NCBI GenBank assembly: GCA_934716785.1
Contig: CAKUYM010000062.1
Span: 1 to 16,709, forward strand
Direction: 5' to 3'
DNA length: 16,709 nt
Origin: an uncultured Bacteroides sp.
GTDB taxonomy: Bacteria > Bacteroidota > Bacteroidia > Bacteroidales > Bacteroidaceae
Shown piece by piece: positions 1 through 6,961 of this stretch. A program made the position numbers and the translations under genes. Every line of letters begins with the position of its first letter. The first letter of the stretch is position 1. Below the pieces are notes generated by a model, which worked only from the letters and a program-made list of their open reading frames with translations, ran no database searches and was not told the DNA's origin.

Positions 1-1380
1 CAGATAATCCTGCCAGTCGCGAGCAGAAATATCACGCCCGGCCCCAAACGTCTTGAGCTCCTGATATCCTTTTCCGACCACCTCTGCCGAGTAACTTCCG
101 CGAAGAATATCAGTCAATACATGCGTGCCGATTTGTTGCTCCGTGCGTGCGATGGCACTCAGCGCTTTCTGCACGATAATCGTACCGTCAAACCGCTGAG
201 GAGGATTTTTGCAGACATCACAGTTGCCGCAATCCTCGGTGGTCGTTTCTCCGAAATAGCTCAGCAGTATTCTTCTTCGGCAGATGTCCGCTTCCGCATA
301 CTGCTGCATTCGTTGCAACTTCTCGATATTGATGCTCTGCTGGTTGCTTTCCGTAGCAAACTTGGTCAACAATATCAAGTCCCCTAATGAATAGAACAAC
401 ACGGTGTCGCTTGGCAGGCCGTCTCGTCCGGCACGCCCTATCTCCTGATAAAAACTCTCTATGCTTTTGGGCAGGTTGTAGTGGATAACCCAACGGACAT
501 TCGACTTGTCGATACCCATACCGAAAGCAATCGTAGCGCATACCACCTGAATCCGGTCATTGATGAAGTCGTCCTGAGTCTTGTCTCTCTGTTGCGTTGG
601 CAGTCCGGCATGATATACTCCGCAACGGATTCCCTGTTTCTCCAACATCTGGGCTACCGTCTCCGTCTTGCTCCGGCTCATGCAGTAGATGATGCCGCTT
701 TTCCCTTCGTGCCGGTGGATAAAATCAAGGATAGCCTTGTTCTTTTCCTTTGCTTGGAAACCGCGATTTACGGTCAGACTGATATTGGGGCGGTCGAAAG
801 AAGATATAAAGATGCGAGGTTCGACAAGATGCAGTTGGTTGCTAATGTCCGTGCGGGTAATTTTATCCGCGGTGGCAGTAAGGGCAACGATCGGCACCTG
901 TGGAAATTGTTGGTGAAGTCCCCCCATCTGAATATATTCCGGTCGAAAGTCGTGTCCCCATTGCGAAATGCAATGCGCTTCATCGATAGCGAACAGCGAA
1001 ATATGCATATCCCGCAATAAATAGTCCTTTTCCGCCAGCAGTTTCTCCGGTGAAATGTAAAGCAACTTCAATCGTCCCTCGATGCAGGCACGACGCAGGT
1101 TGGCATTTTCCGTTTCGTCATTACTGCTGTTCAATGCTCCGGCAGCGACTCCGTTTGCCTGCAATGCCTCCACTTGGTCTTTCATCAGTGAAATCAGCGG
1201 CGACACCACGACGGCAGTACCTTCGCAGAGCAGGGCGGGGAGCTGGTAGCAGATTGACTTTCCGCCACCGGTAGGCATAAGTACTAATGCATCCTTTTTA
1301 TGGAGAATGTGGCGTATGATTTCTTCTTGTAAGGGACGGAAACTATCGTATCCGAAATATTTCTTTAGGGTTTCTCTCAT
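1..1380 (-). CDS. recQ: ATP-dependent DNA helicase RecQ (partial, C-terminus off the left edge)
   Basis: RecQ is a 3'-5' superfamily 2 DNA helicase acting in recombination and repair of stalled forks. The frame is open for 460 codons from the ATG at 1380-1378 to base 1. Visible motifs are the N-terminal FRPLQEEII (motif 0), Walker A PTGGGKS with Lys41, DEAH box Asp133-His136 followed by [13 protein letters not shown], the SAT-like motif ALTATAD, and the helicase C motif [10 protein letters not shown]. The RecQ zinc site is complete: Cys367, Cys384, Cys387 and Cys390, with the 16-2-2 spacing known from E. coli RecQ. The start of the RQC winged helix is visible at the left edge; whether an HRDC domain follows cannot be seen. 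It is divergent from the HTH gene at 1651 and has its own -7 box at 1404-1411. Nothing suggests damage. Bacteroides genomes can hold more than one recQ, so which paralogue this is cannot be told. Confidence 0.96.
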   Translation of the reverse strand, partial: MRETLKKYFGYDSFRPLQEEIIRHILHKKDALVLMPTGGGKSICYQLPALLCEGTAVVVSPLISLMKDQVEALQANGVAAGALNSSNDETENANLRRACIEGRLKLLYISPEKLLAEKDYLLRDMHISLFAIDEAHCISQWGHDFRPEYIQMGGLHQQFPQVPIVALTATADKITRTDISNQLHLVEPRIFISSFDRPNISLTVNRGFQAKEKNKAILDFIHRHEGKSGIIYCMSRSKTETVAQMLEKQGIRCGVYHAGLPTQQRDKTQDDFINDRIQVVCATIAFGMGIDKSNVRWVIHYNLPKSIESFYQEIGRAGRDGLPSDTVLFYSLGDLILLTKFATESNQQSINIEKLQRMQQYAEADICRRRILLSYFGETTTEDCGNCDVCKNPPQRFDGTIIVQKALSAIARTEQQIGTHVLTDILRGSYSAEVVGKGYQELKTFGAGRDISARDWQDYL

Positions 1381-1403
1381 GGATGCTTGTTTTTAACTTG
1401 CTG

Positions 1404-1411
1404 CAAAGGTA
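1404..1411 (-). promoter_or_regulatory. Bacteroides -7 promoter element for recQ
   Basis: On the minus strand this reads TACCTTTG, an exact match to the Bacteroides sigma-ABfr -7 consensus TAnnTTTG, 23 bases before the recQ ATG. A TTG lies 23 bases further upstream, slightly beyond the usual 19-21 spacing, so the -33 element is weak or uncertain. Confidence 0.6.
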
Positions 1412-1556
1412 CATTTTTCTTTGACAATTTTGGGCAATGCCAATGTTCTAGTTCCCGAGATGAAATATAAAAAAGTTAAAGTATCTTATTATTTTAGCTT
1501 ATTTCTTCTTTTTCAAGGTTTTTGATTGTTTTATTAGAAAAAAATGCACAAAATAA

Positions 1557-1587
1557 TTGTGTGTTTGAAAAAAAAGTAAGACATTTG
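1557..1587 (+). promoter_or_regulatory. Possible promoter for the HTH gene
   Basis: TTG at 1557-1559 is followed after 20 bases by GACATTTG at 1580-1587, one mismatch from the Bacteroides -7 consensus TAnnTTTG. This would give a leader of roughly 55 bases before the ATG at 1651. The region 1381-1650 is otherwise very AT-rich with poly-A and poly-T runs and no ORF of note. Confidence 0.4.
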
Positions 1588-1650
1588 TAACATGTAAAGT
1601 TGCGGATGCGCAATTACTAACAAATAAACAAACCCCTAACCAGTTAATCA

Positions 1651-2115
1651 ATGAGTGATTTAGAGAACAAAAAAATGGAAGAGACTCCTAAAAAACGTCC
1701 CTACAACCTAAGGGAGAAAAAAGAAAAAAAGGCTGCATACAGGTCTTTAATCAGACCGGAACTGGCAGACGAGTTGTATGACAAAATCCTGAATATCATC
1801 GTTGTACAGAAGAAATACAAGGATCCTGACTATTCAGCAAAAGATTTGGCGAAAGAACTTAAAACAAACACTCGTTACCTTTCTGCAGTAGTGAACTCAC
1901 GCTTTGGTATGAACTATTCTTGTTTGTTGAATGAATACAGAGTGAAAGATGCTTTGCATTTATTGACCGACAAGCGCTATGCCGACAAGAACGTGGAAGA
2001 AATTAGCACGATGGTTGGCTTTGCAAACCGCCAATCGTTTTATGCTGCATTTTACAAAAATGTAGGTGAGACTCCTAACGGATATCGCAAAAAACATTTT
2101 GATAGTAAAAAGTAA
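1651..2115 (+). CDS. Small AraC-type helix-turn-helix transcription regulator
   Basis: A 154-residue protein. Residues 1-45 are highly charged, with clusters of Lys, Arg and Glu (for example KKRPYNLREKKEKK). Residues about 60-150 match an AraC/XylS DNA-binding domain: a first HTH around YSAKDLAKELKTNTRYLSAVVN (61-82), a linker helix YRVKDALHLL, and a second HTH with the family signature VGFANRQSFYAAFYKNVGETPNGYRK (122-147). There is no ligand-binding, receiver or membrane sensor domain, unlike classical AraC proteins or Bacteroides hybrid two-component regulators. The ATG is preceded by AT-rich sequence with no strong Shine-Dalgarno, normal for the phylum. A hairpin terminator follows 22 bases after the stop, so it is probably monocistronic. 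Its targets are unknown; the next gene (dppIII) is only a positional candidate. The family call is firm and the role is not. Confidence 0.88.
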   Translation: MSDLENKKMEETPKKRPYNLREKKEKKAAYRSLIRPELADELYDKILNIIVVQKKYKDPDYSAKDLAKELKTNTRYLSAVVNSRFGMNYSCLLNEYRVKDALHLLTDKRYADKNVEEISTMVGFANRQSFYAAFYKNVGETPNGYRKKHFDSKK

Positions 2116-2136
2116 TTGTGCATTCCGAAATTAATC

Positions 2137-2190
2137 AAAAGGAATTACCTCTAAATAGACGATTTTGGAGATAATTCCTTTTCTTGTTTT
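2137..2190 (+). terminator. Rho-independent terminator after the HTH gene
   Basis: A 19-base stem, arms 2137-2155 and 2164-2182, has one C-A mismatch and one G-T wobble, with an 8-base loop. It is followed by a T-rich stretch at 2181-2190. It separates the HTH gene from the dppIII unit. Confidence 0.8.
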
Positions 2191-2252
2191 AATTGATCTA
2201 TATACTGGTTTTTATTAATCGATGTATTAGTTTTAATTAATCTATATACTGG
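2187..2252 (+). repeat. Three tandem copies of a 22-bp unit abutting the dppIII start
   Basis: Copies lie at 2187-2208, 2209-2230 and 2231-2252. Copies 1 and 3 differ at one base (consensus TTTTAATTRATCTATATACT followed by GG). The middle copy is degenerate, matching about 16 of its first 20 bases. The array ends four bases before the dppIII ATG at 2257, so it occupies the promoter or 5' leader, including the ribosome-binding position. The period is about two helical turns, which would suit a protein bound on one DNA face. No standard -7 TAnnTTTG is visible here; TATACTGG in copies 1 and 3 is two mismatches away. Confidence 0.8.
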
Positions 2253-2256
2253 CATT

Positions 2257-4305
2257 ATGAATAAACATCTTATTTCAATGGCTGTTGCTGCCACGATTCT
2301 GACATCGTGTGGCGGAGCCAAAACAACAACTGCCGAGGCAGGTAAATTTGATTATACAGTGGAACAATTTGCAGATTTACAGATTTTGCGTTATAAAGTC
2401 CCCGGATTTGAGGAACTGACGCTGAAACAGAAAGAATTGGTTTATTATCTGACAGAGGCTGCCTTGGAAGGCAGGGATATCCTATTCGACCAAAATGGAA
2501 AATACAACTTGAGAATCCGGCGGATGCTCGAAGCGGTGTATACCAATTATCAGGGAGACAAGACGACTCCCGATTTCAAGAACATGGAGGTGTATCTGAA
2601 GAGGGTATGGTTCTCCAATGGCATCCATCATCATTATGGCTCGGAGAAGTTTGTGCCCGGTTTCTCACAGGAATTCTTGAGACAGGCGGTGCTCGGACTT
2701 GATGCCAAACTGCTTCCGCTGGCGGAAGGGCAGACTGCCGGACAGCTTTGCGATGAACTCTTCCCTGTTATTTTTGATCCGACGATTATGCCGAAACGGG
2801 TGAACCAGGCAGATGGGGAGGATCTTGTACTGACCTCCGCCTGCAACTACTACGACGGGGTGACGCAGAAAGAGGCGGAAGATTTCTACAATGCGATGAA
2901 AGATCCGAAGGATGAAACTCCGGTTTCGTATGGCTTGAACAGCCGCTTGGTAAAAGAGAACGGAAAGTTGCAGGAGAAAGTATGGAAAGTGGGCGGACTT
3001 TATACGCAGGCTATCGAGAAAATCGTGTATTGGCTGAAGAAAGCCGAAACGGTGGCCGAGAATGAGGCGCAGAAGGCAGTTATCGCCAAGCTGATCCAGT
3101 TCTACGAAACCGGCGGTCTGAAGGATTTTGATGAATATGCCATCCTTTGGGTGAAGGATTTGGATTCACGTATCGACTTTGTAAACGGATTTACGGAAAG
3201 TTATGGCGACCCGTTGGGAATGAAAGCGAGCTGGGAGTCATTGGTGAACTTCAAGGATATAGAGTCTACGCGTCGTACTGAAATTATCAGCAGCAACGCT
3301 CAATGGTTTGAAGACCATTCTCCGGTGGATAAATCCTTCAAGAAGGATAAAGTGAAGGGGGTATCTGCGAAGGTAATAACTGCCGCTATCCTTGCCGGCG
3401 ACCTTTATCCGTCTACTGCTATCGGCATCAATTTGCCGAATGCCAACTGGATTCGTGCACATCACGGCTCCAAGTCGGTTACTATCGGCAATATCACAGA
3501 TGCTTATAACAAGGCGGCTCATGGCAACGGGTTCAATGAGGAATTTGTGTACAGCGACAAGGAAAGAGAACTGATCGATGCTTACTCCGACCTGACGGAT
3601 GAGCTTCATACCGACTTGCACGAATGCTTGGGACACGGTTCGGGCAAACTGCTTCCGGGGGTAGATCCTGATGCTTTGAAGGCTTATGGCTCTACGATTG
3701 AAGAGGCGCGTGCCGATTTGTTCGGACTCTATTATGTGGCCGACCCGAAACTGGTGGAACTGAAACTTCTCTCTTCTCCCGATGCCTACAAGGCGCAGTA
3801 TTATACCTATCTGATGAACGGGCTGATGACACAGTTGGTGCGTATCGAACCGGGAAACACGGTGGAAGAAGCCCATATGCGCAATCGGCAGTTGATAGCC
3901 CGTTGGGTGTTTGAAAAGGGAGCGGCCGATAAGGTAGTGGAGTTGGTGAAGAAAGACGGAAAAACGTATGTTGTCATCAATGACTATGAAAAAGTACGCG
4001 AACTGTTCGGCGAACTGCTTGCCGAAATTCAGCGGATTAAATCGACCGGCGACTTTGACGCTGCCCGTGCATTGGTAGAGAACTATGCGGTAAAGGTAGA
4101 CCCGACTTTGCATGCCGAAATATTGGAACGTTATAAGAAGCTGAACTTGGCTCCTTACAAGGGATTTGTGAATCCGAAATATGAACTGGTGACGGATGAA
4201 AACGGAAATATTACCGATGTCACAGTAGCTTATGATGAAGGATATGTGGAACAGATGTTGCGCTATAGCAAGGATTACTCTCCGCTTCCTTCAGTAAACA
4301 ATTAA
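2257..4305 (+). CDS. Dipeptidyl peptidase III (M49 zinc exopeptidase), lipoprotein
   Basis: This 682-residue enzyme should remove dipeptides from the N-terminus of short peptides. The zinc site is clear: H455-E-C-L-G-H460, the M49 hexapeptide with Cys at the third position as in the characterised Bacteroides thetaiotaomicron DPP III, and a second motif E482-E-A-R-A-D487, where Glu483 should be the third zinc ligand. Residues 1-18 form a lipoprotein signal with lipobox LTSC (Cys18), then GGAKTTT. There is no acidic cluster after the Cys, so a periplasm-facing anchor is more likely than surface display. Length fits bacterial M49 members. The reading frame is intact. The 22-bp tandem repeat sits directly upstream, and the AlkD-like gene starts 7 bases after the stop, so the two are very probably cotranscribed. 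Confidence 0.95.
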   Translation: MNKHLISMAVAATILTSCGGAKTTTAEAGKFDYTVEQFADLQILRYKVPGFEELTLKQKELVYYLTEAALEGRDILFDQNGKYNLRIRRMLEAVYTNYQGDKTTPDFKNMEVYLKRVWFSNGIHHHYGSEKFVPGFSQEFLRQAVLGLDAKLLPLAEGQTAGQLCDELFPVIFDPTIMPKRVNQADGEDLVLTSACNYYDGVTQKEAEDFYNAMKDPKDETPVSYGLNSRLVKENGKLQEKVWKVGGLYTQAIEKIVYWLKKAETVAENEAQKAVIAKLIQFYETGGLKDFDEYAILWVKDLDSRIDFVNGFTESYGDPLGMKASWESLVNFKDIESTRRTEIISSNAQWFEDHSPVDKSFKKDKVKGVSAKVITAAILAGDLYPSTAIGINLPNANWIRAHHGSKSVTIGNITDAYNKAAHGNGFNEEFVYSDKERELIDAYSDLTDELHTDLHECLGHGSGKLLPGVDPDALKAYGSTIEEARADLFGLYYVADPKLVELKLLSSPDAYKAQYYTYLMNGLMTQLVRIEPGNTVEEAHMRNRQLIARWVFEKGAADKVVELVKKDGKTYVVINDYEKVRELFGELLAEIQRIKSTGDFDAARALVENYAVKVDPTLHAEILERYKKLNLAPYKGFVNPKYELVTDENGNITDVTVAYDEGYVEQMLRYSKDYSPLPSVNN

Positions 4306-4312
4306 TTAGAAA

Positions 4313-4972
4313 ATGGATATTAAAGAACAATTGAAAGATATCAAGACACAGCTCCGCCTTTCTATGAACGGGGCTGTGTCTCAAAGTATGCGTGAAAAGG
4401 GATTGGTGTACAAACTCAATTTCGGAGTGGAGCTGCCCCGCATCAAAATGATTGCCGAAGGCTACGAAAAAAGCCACGACTTGGCGCAGGCTTTGTGGAA
4501 AGAGGAGATTCGCGAATGTAAGATTCTGGCAGGAATGCTTCAACCTATTGAGACTTTCTATCCCGAGATTGCTGATATTTGGGTGGAGGACATCCGGAAT
4601 ATCGAAATTGCGGAGCTGACTTGCATGAATCTTTTCCAAAATCTGCCGTATGCTCCCGCCAAGTCTTTTCACTGGATTGCCGACGAGCGCGAGTATGTAC
4701 AAACCTGCGGTTTCCTGACTGCCGCCCGGCTGCTGATGAAGAAAGGGGATATGACCGAACGGGCATCCGGCGAACTGCTCGACCAGGCTATGTGCAGCAT
4801 TCATTCCGAGAGCTATCATGTGCGCAATGCGGCTTTGCTGGCAATTCGTAAGTATATGCAGCACAGTGAAGAACATGCTTTCCGGGTGTGCCGCATGGTG
4901 GAGGGCATGGCCGATTCTGCCGTAGAAAGTGAGCAGATGCTTTATAATATGGTGAAAGCGGAGGCGGAATGA
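4313..4972 (+). CDS. DNA alkylation repair family protein (AlkD-like HEAT-repeat)
   Basis: A 219-residue, all-helical protein, close to the usual length of AlkD-type enzymes (roughly 220-240). AlkC/AlkD proteins are HEAT-repeat DNA glycosylases that excise alkylated purines such as 3- and 7-methyl adducts. Supporting features are the helix pairs around residues 28-60 (YKLNFGVELPRIKMIAEGY), 62-75 (LWKEEIRECKILAG), 88-106 (WVEDIRNIEIAELTCMNLF) and a C-terminal repeat VRNAALLAIRKYM. The WDxxD-like catalytic segment of classical AlkD is not obvious: the corresponding stretch reads WVEDIRNIE. Glycosylase activity is therefore uncertain and a DNA-binding or scaffold role is possible. No signal peptide, so it is cytoplasmic, unlike its operon partner dppIII. 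No promoter or terminator is visible between the two genes. Confidence 0.75.
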   Translation: MDIKEQLKDIKTQLRLSMNGAVSQSMREKGLVYKLNFGVELPRIKMIAEGYEKSHDLAQALWKEEIRECKILAGMLQPIETFYPEIADIWVEDIRNIEIAELTCMNLFQNLPYAPAKSFHWIADEREYVQTCGFLTAARLLMKKGDMTERASGELLDQAMCSIHSESYHVRNAALLAIRKYMQHSEEHAFRVCRMVEGMADSAVESEQMLYNMVKAEAE

Positions 4973-5000
4973 CTGCGCTGATAAATATCAAGGAAATTCT

Positions 5001-5030
5001 TTTGCGTTCCGCAAAAAAGGTTTAACTTTG
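5001..5030 (+). promoter_or_regulatory. Bacteroides promoter for fur-purA
   Basis: TTTG at 5001-5004 and TAACTTTG at 5023-5030, an exact TAnnTTTG, are separated by 18 bases, close to the usual -33/-7 arrangement. The start codon follows about 20 bases later, giving a short leader. This separates fur-purA from the dppIII-alkD unit. Confidence 0.75.
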
Positions 5031-5049
5031 TTCGCGCTAATTTTGGCTG

Positions 5050-5541
5050 ATGATGGAAACTCAAAACGTGAAAGATACAGTAAGGCAGATATTCACGGAA
5101 TATCTCACAGCGAACGGGCATCGCAAGACTCCTGAACGCTACGCCATACTCGATACGATTTATTCTATCGACGGTCATTTCGATATCGATATGCTCTACG
5201 AACGGATGATGGATCAGGAGAATTTCCGGGTGAGCCGGGCCACTCTCTACAATACCATTATTCTTCTCATCAATGCACGGCTGGTCATCAAGCACCAGTT
5301 CGGCACTTCCTCACAATACGAAAAATCATACAACCGCGAGACTCATCATCATCAGATATGTACGCAATGCGGTAAGGTGACCGAGTTTCAGAACGAGGAG
5401 CTGCAACATGCCATTGAGAATACGAAACTAAGCCGCTTTCAGCTTTCGCATTATTCTTTGTATATATATGGTATATGCAGCAAGTGCGACAGAGCTAACA
5501 AAAGGAAGAAAGTTAATAACAACAATAAAAAAGAAAAATGA
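5050..5541 (+). CDS. fur: Fur family metal-dependent transcriptional repressor
   Basis: A 163-residue Fur/PerR-type regulator. The winged-helix region covers about residues 16-90 (KTPERYAILDTI ... FRVSRATLYNTIILLINARLV). The dimerisation domain has two structural zinc pairs, Cys104/Cys107 (CTQC) and Cys143/Cys146 (CSKC), and a His-rich metal segment ETHHHQIC. The residue aligned with the oxidation-promoting Asp104 of B. subtilis PerR is Glu112 (GKVTEF), which favours an iron-type Fur over a peroxide sensor; this is an alignment by eye. The basic tail KRKKVNNNNKKEK is unusual in length and low in complexity. Start is ATG 5050, or the adjacent ATG at 5053. The stop codon overlaps the purA start (ATGA), so the two are translationally coupled. 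Confidence 0.92.
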   Translation: MMETQNVKDTVRQIFTEYLTANGHRKTPERYAILDTIYSIDGHFDIDMLYERMMDQENFRVSRATLYNTIILLINARLVIKHQFGTSSQYEKSYNRETHHHQICTQCGKVTEFQNEELQHAIENTKLSRFQLSHYSLYIYGICSKCDRANKRKKVNNNNKKEK

Positions 5542-6809
5542 AAGTAGATGTTCTATTAGGATTACAATGGGGCGACGAAGGTAAAGGAAAAGTAGTCGAC
5601 GTTTTAACACCTAAATACGATGTGGTTGCTCGTTTTCAGGGCGGCCCGAATGCCGGTCATACTCTTGAGTTCGAGGGACAGAAGTATGTACTTCGTTCTA
5701 TTCCTTCCGGTATTTTTCAGGGAAACAAGGTAAACATCATCGGTAACGGTGTGGTACTTGACCCGGCACTGTTCAAAGCAGAAGCCGAGGCGCTTGAAGC
5801 ATCAGGCCATCCGTTGAAAGAACGTTTGCACATTTCGAAGAAAGCCCATCTTATCCTTCCTACGCATCGCATCCTCGATGCTGCTTACGAAGCCGCCAAG
5901 GGAGATGCAAAAGTGGGAACTACCGGTAAGGGTATCGGCCCTACTTATACGGATAAGGTCAGCCGCAACGGTGTTCGTGTAGGTGATATCCTTCACAACT
6001 TTGAGCAGAAATATGCTGCTGCAAAAGCCCGTCACGAACAAATTCTGAAGAGCTTGAATTATGAGTATGACTTGACGGAACTGGAAAAAGCATGGATGGA
6101 AGGTATCGAATATCTGAAACAATTCCACTTTGTAGACAGCGAACACGAAGTGAATAATCTGTTGAAGGATGGCAAGAGCGTTCTTTGTGAAGGTGCCCAG
6201 GGCACTATGCTCGACATTGATTTCGGTTCGTATCCGTTCGTCACTTCTTCCAATACGGTCTGTGCAGGTGCCTGCACAGGACTTGGAGTAGCCCCCAACC
6301 GCATCGGTGAGGTATATGGTATCTTCAAGGCATACTGTACGCGTGTAGGTGCAGGTCCGTTCCCGACAGAATTATTTGACGAGACGGGCGACAAGATGTG
6401 TACATTGGGACATGAGTTTGGCTCGGTGACAGGTCGTAAACGTCGTTGCGGATGGATTGACCTGGTAGCGTTGAAATATTCCGTGATGATAAACGGGGTT
6501 ACCAAACTGATTATGATGAAGAGCGACGTGCTTGATACTTTCGATACTATCAAGGCTTGTGTAGCTTATAAAGTGAATGGTGAGGAGATAGATTACTTCC
6601 CGTATGATATCACTGAGGGTGCTGAACCCGTATATGCGGAACTTCCGGGATGGAAGACGGATATGACGAAGATGCAGAGCGAAGATGAATTCCCCGAAGA
6701 GTTCAACGCTTATCTGACTTTCCTTGAAGAACAGCTTGGCGTGGAAATCAAGATTGTATCTGTAGGACCGGATAGGGAGCAGACTATCATACGTTACACT
6801 GAGAAATAA
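5538..6809 (+). CDS. purA: Adenylosuccinate synthetase
   Basis: PurA joins IMP and aspartate with GTP hydrolysis to make adenylosuccinate, the first committed step to AMP. The 423-residue length is normal. Signatures are the P-loop-like GLQWGDEGKGK with Asp13, GGPNAGHT with His41, the IMP loop TTGKGIGPTYTDK, GAQGTMLDIDFGSYPFVTSS, and GSVTGRKRRCGWIDLVAL. Its ATG lies inside the fur stop codon, and no separate promoter is visible, so expression should depend on transcription and translation of fur. A large palindrome follows the stop and may terminate the transcript. Confidence 0.98.
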   Translation: MKVDVLLGLQWGDEGKGKVVDVLTPKYDVVARFQGGPNAGHTLEFEGQKYVLRSIPSGIFQGNKVNIIGNGVVLDPALFKAEAEALEASGHPLKERLHISKKAHLILPTHRILDAAYEAAKGDAKVGTTGKGIGPTYTDKVSRNGVRVGDILHNFEQKYAAAKARHEQILKSLNYEYDLTELEKAWMEGIEYLKQFHFVDSEHEVNNLLKDGKSVLCEGAQGTMLDIDFGSYPFVTSSNTVCAGACTGLGVAPNRIGEVYGIFKAYCTRVGAGPFPTELFDETGDKMCTLGHEFGSVTGRKRRCGWIDLVALKYSVMINGVTKLIMMKSDVLDTFDTIKACVAYKVNGEEIDYFPYDITEGAEPVYAELPGWKTDMTKMQSEDEFPEEFNAYLTFLEEQLGVEIKIVSVGPDREQTIIRYTEK

Positions 6810-6814
6810 AAGTT

Positions 6815-6891
6815 TTTCAGGCACGGACTACGCGGATATCACGATTTCTATTTAAGTAAGGTCGTGAGATTCATGTAATCCGTGCCTGAAA
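6815..6891. repeat. 77-bp imperfect palindrome after purA (possible terminator or dispersed intergenic repeat)
   Basis: Two 31-base arms, 6815-6845 and 6861-6891, match at 25 of 31 positions around a 15-base loop; three of the six mismatches are G-T wobbles. The outer 13 bases (TTTCAGGCACGGA and its complement) are perfect. The arms contain short near-repeats of the type CACGGAnTACnCGGATnTCACG. It begins 6 bases after the purA stop. T-rich sequence follows (ATGTTTTATAT). It could serve as a terminator; its form also resembles dispersed palindromic intergenic elements, which I cannot check here. The remainder up to 6949 shows no clear promoter. Confidence 0.75.
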
Positions 6892-6961
6892 TGTTTTATA
6901 TCCTATTCGGCTACGCTATTTCCCTGTTTTCCTTTTTACAAACTAATACATGCAATATCTT

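Noticed and set aside
481..1020. Plus-strand 179-codon frame in the left part of the window
   Set aside because: It is opposite the RecQ helicase core, whose Walker A, DEAH and zinc cysteines are all intact.
3238..4113. Long open frame (291 codons) on the minus strand within dppIII
   Set aside because: It lies wholly opposite an intact M49 gene with all catalytic motifs. Its translation is rich in Gln, His and Arg without recognisable domains, as expected for an antisense shadow.
4220..4876. 218-codon minus-strand frame opposite the AlkD-like gene
   Set aside because: It spans the dppIII-alkD junction in antisense, with no recognised domain or promoter; the plus-strand gene explains the coding bias.
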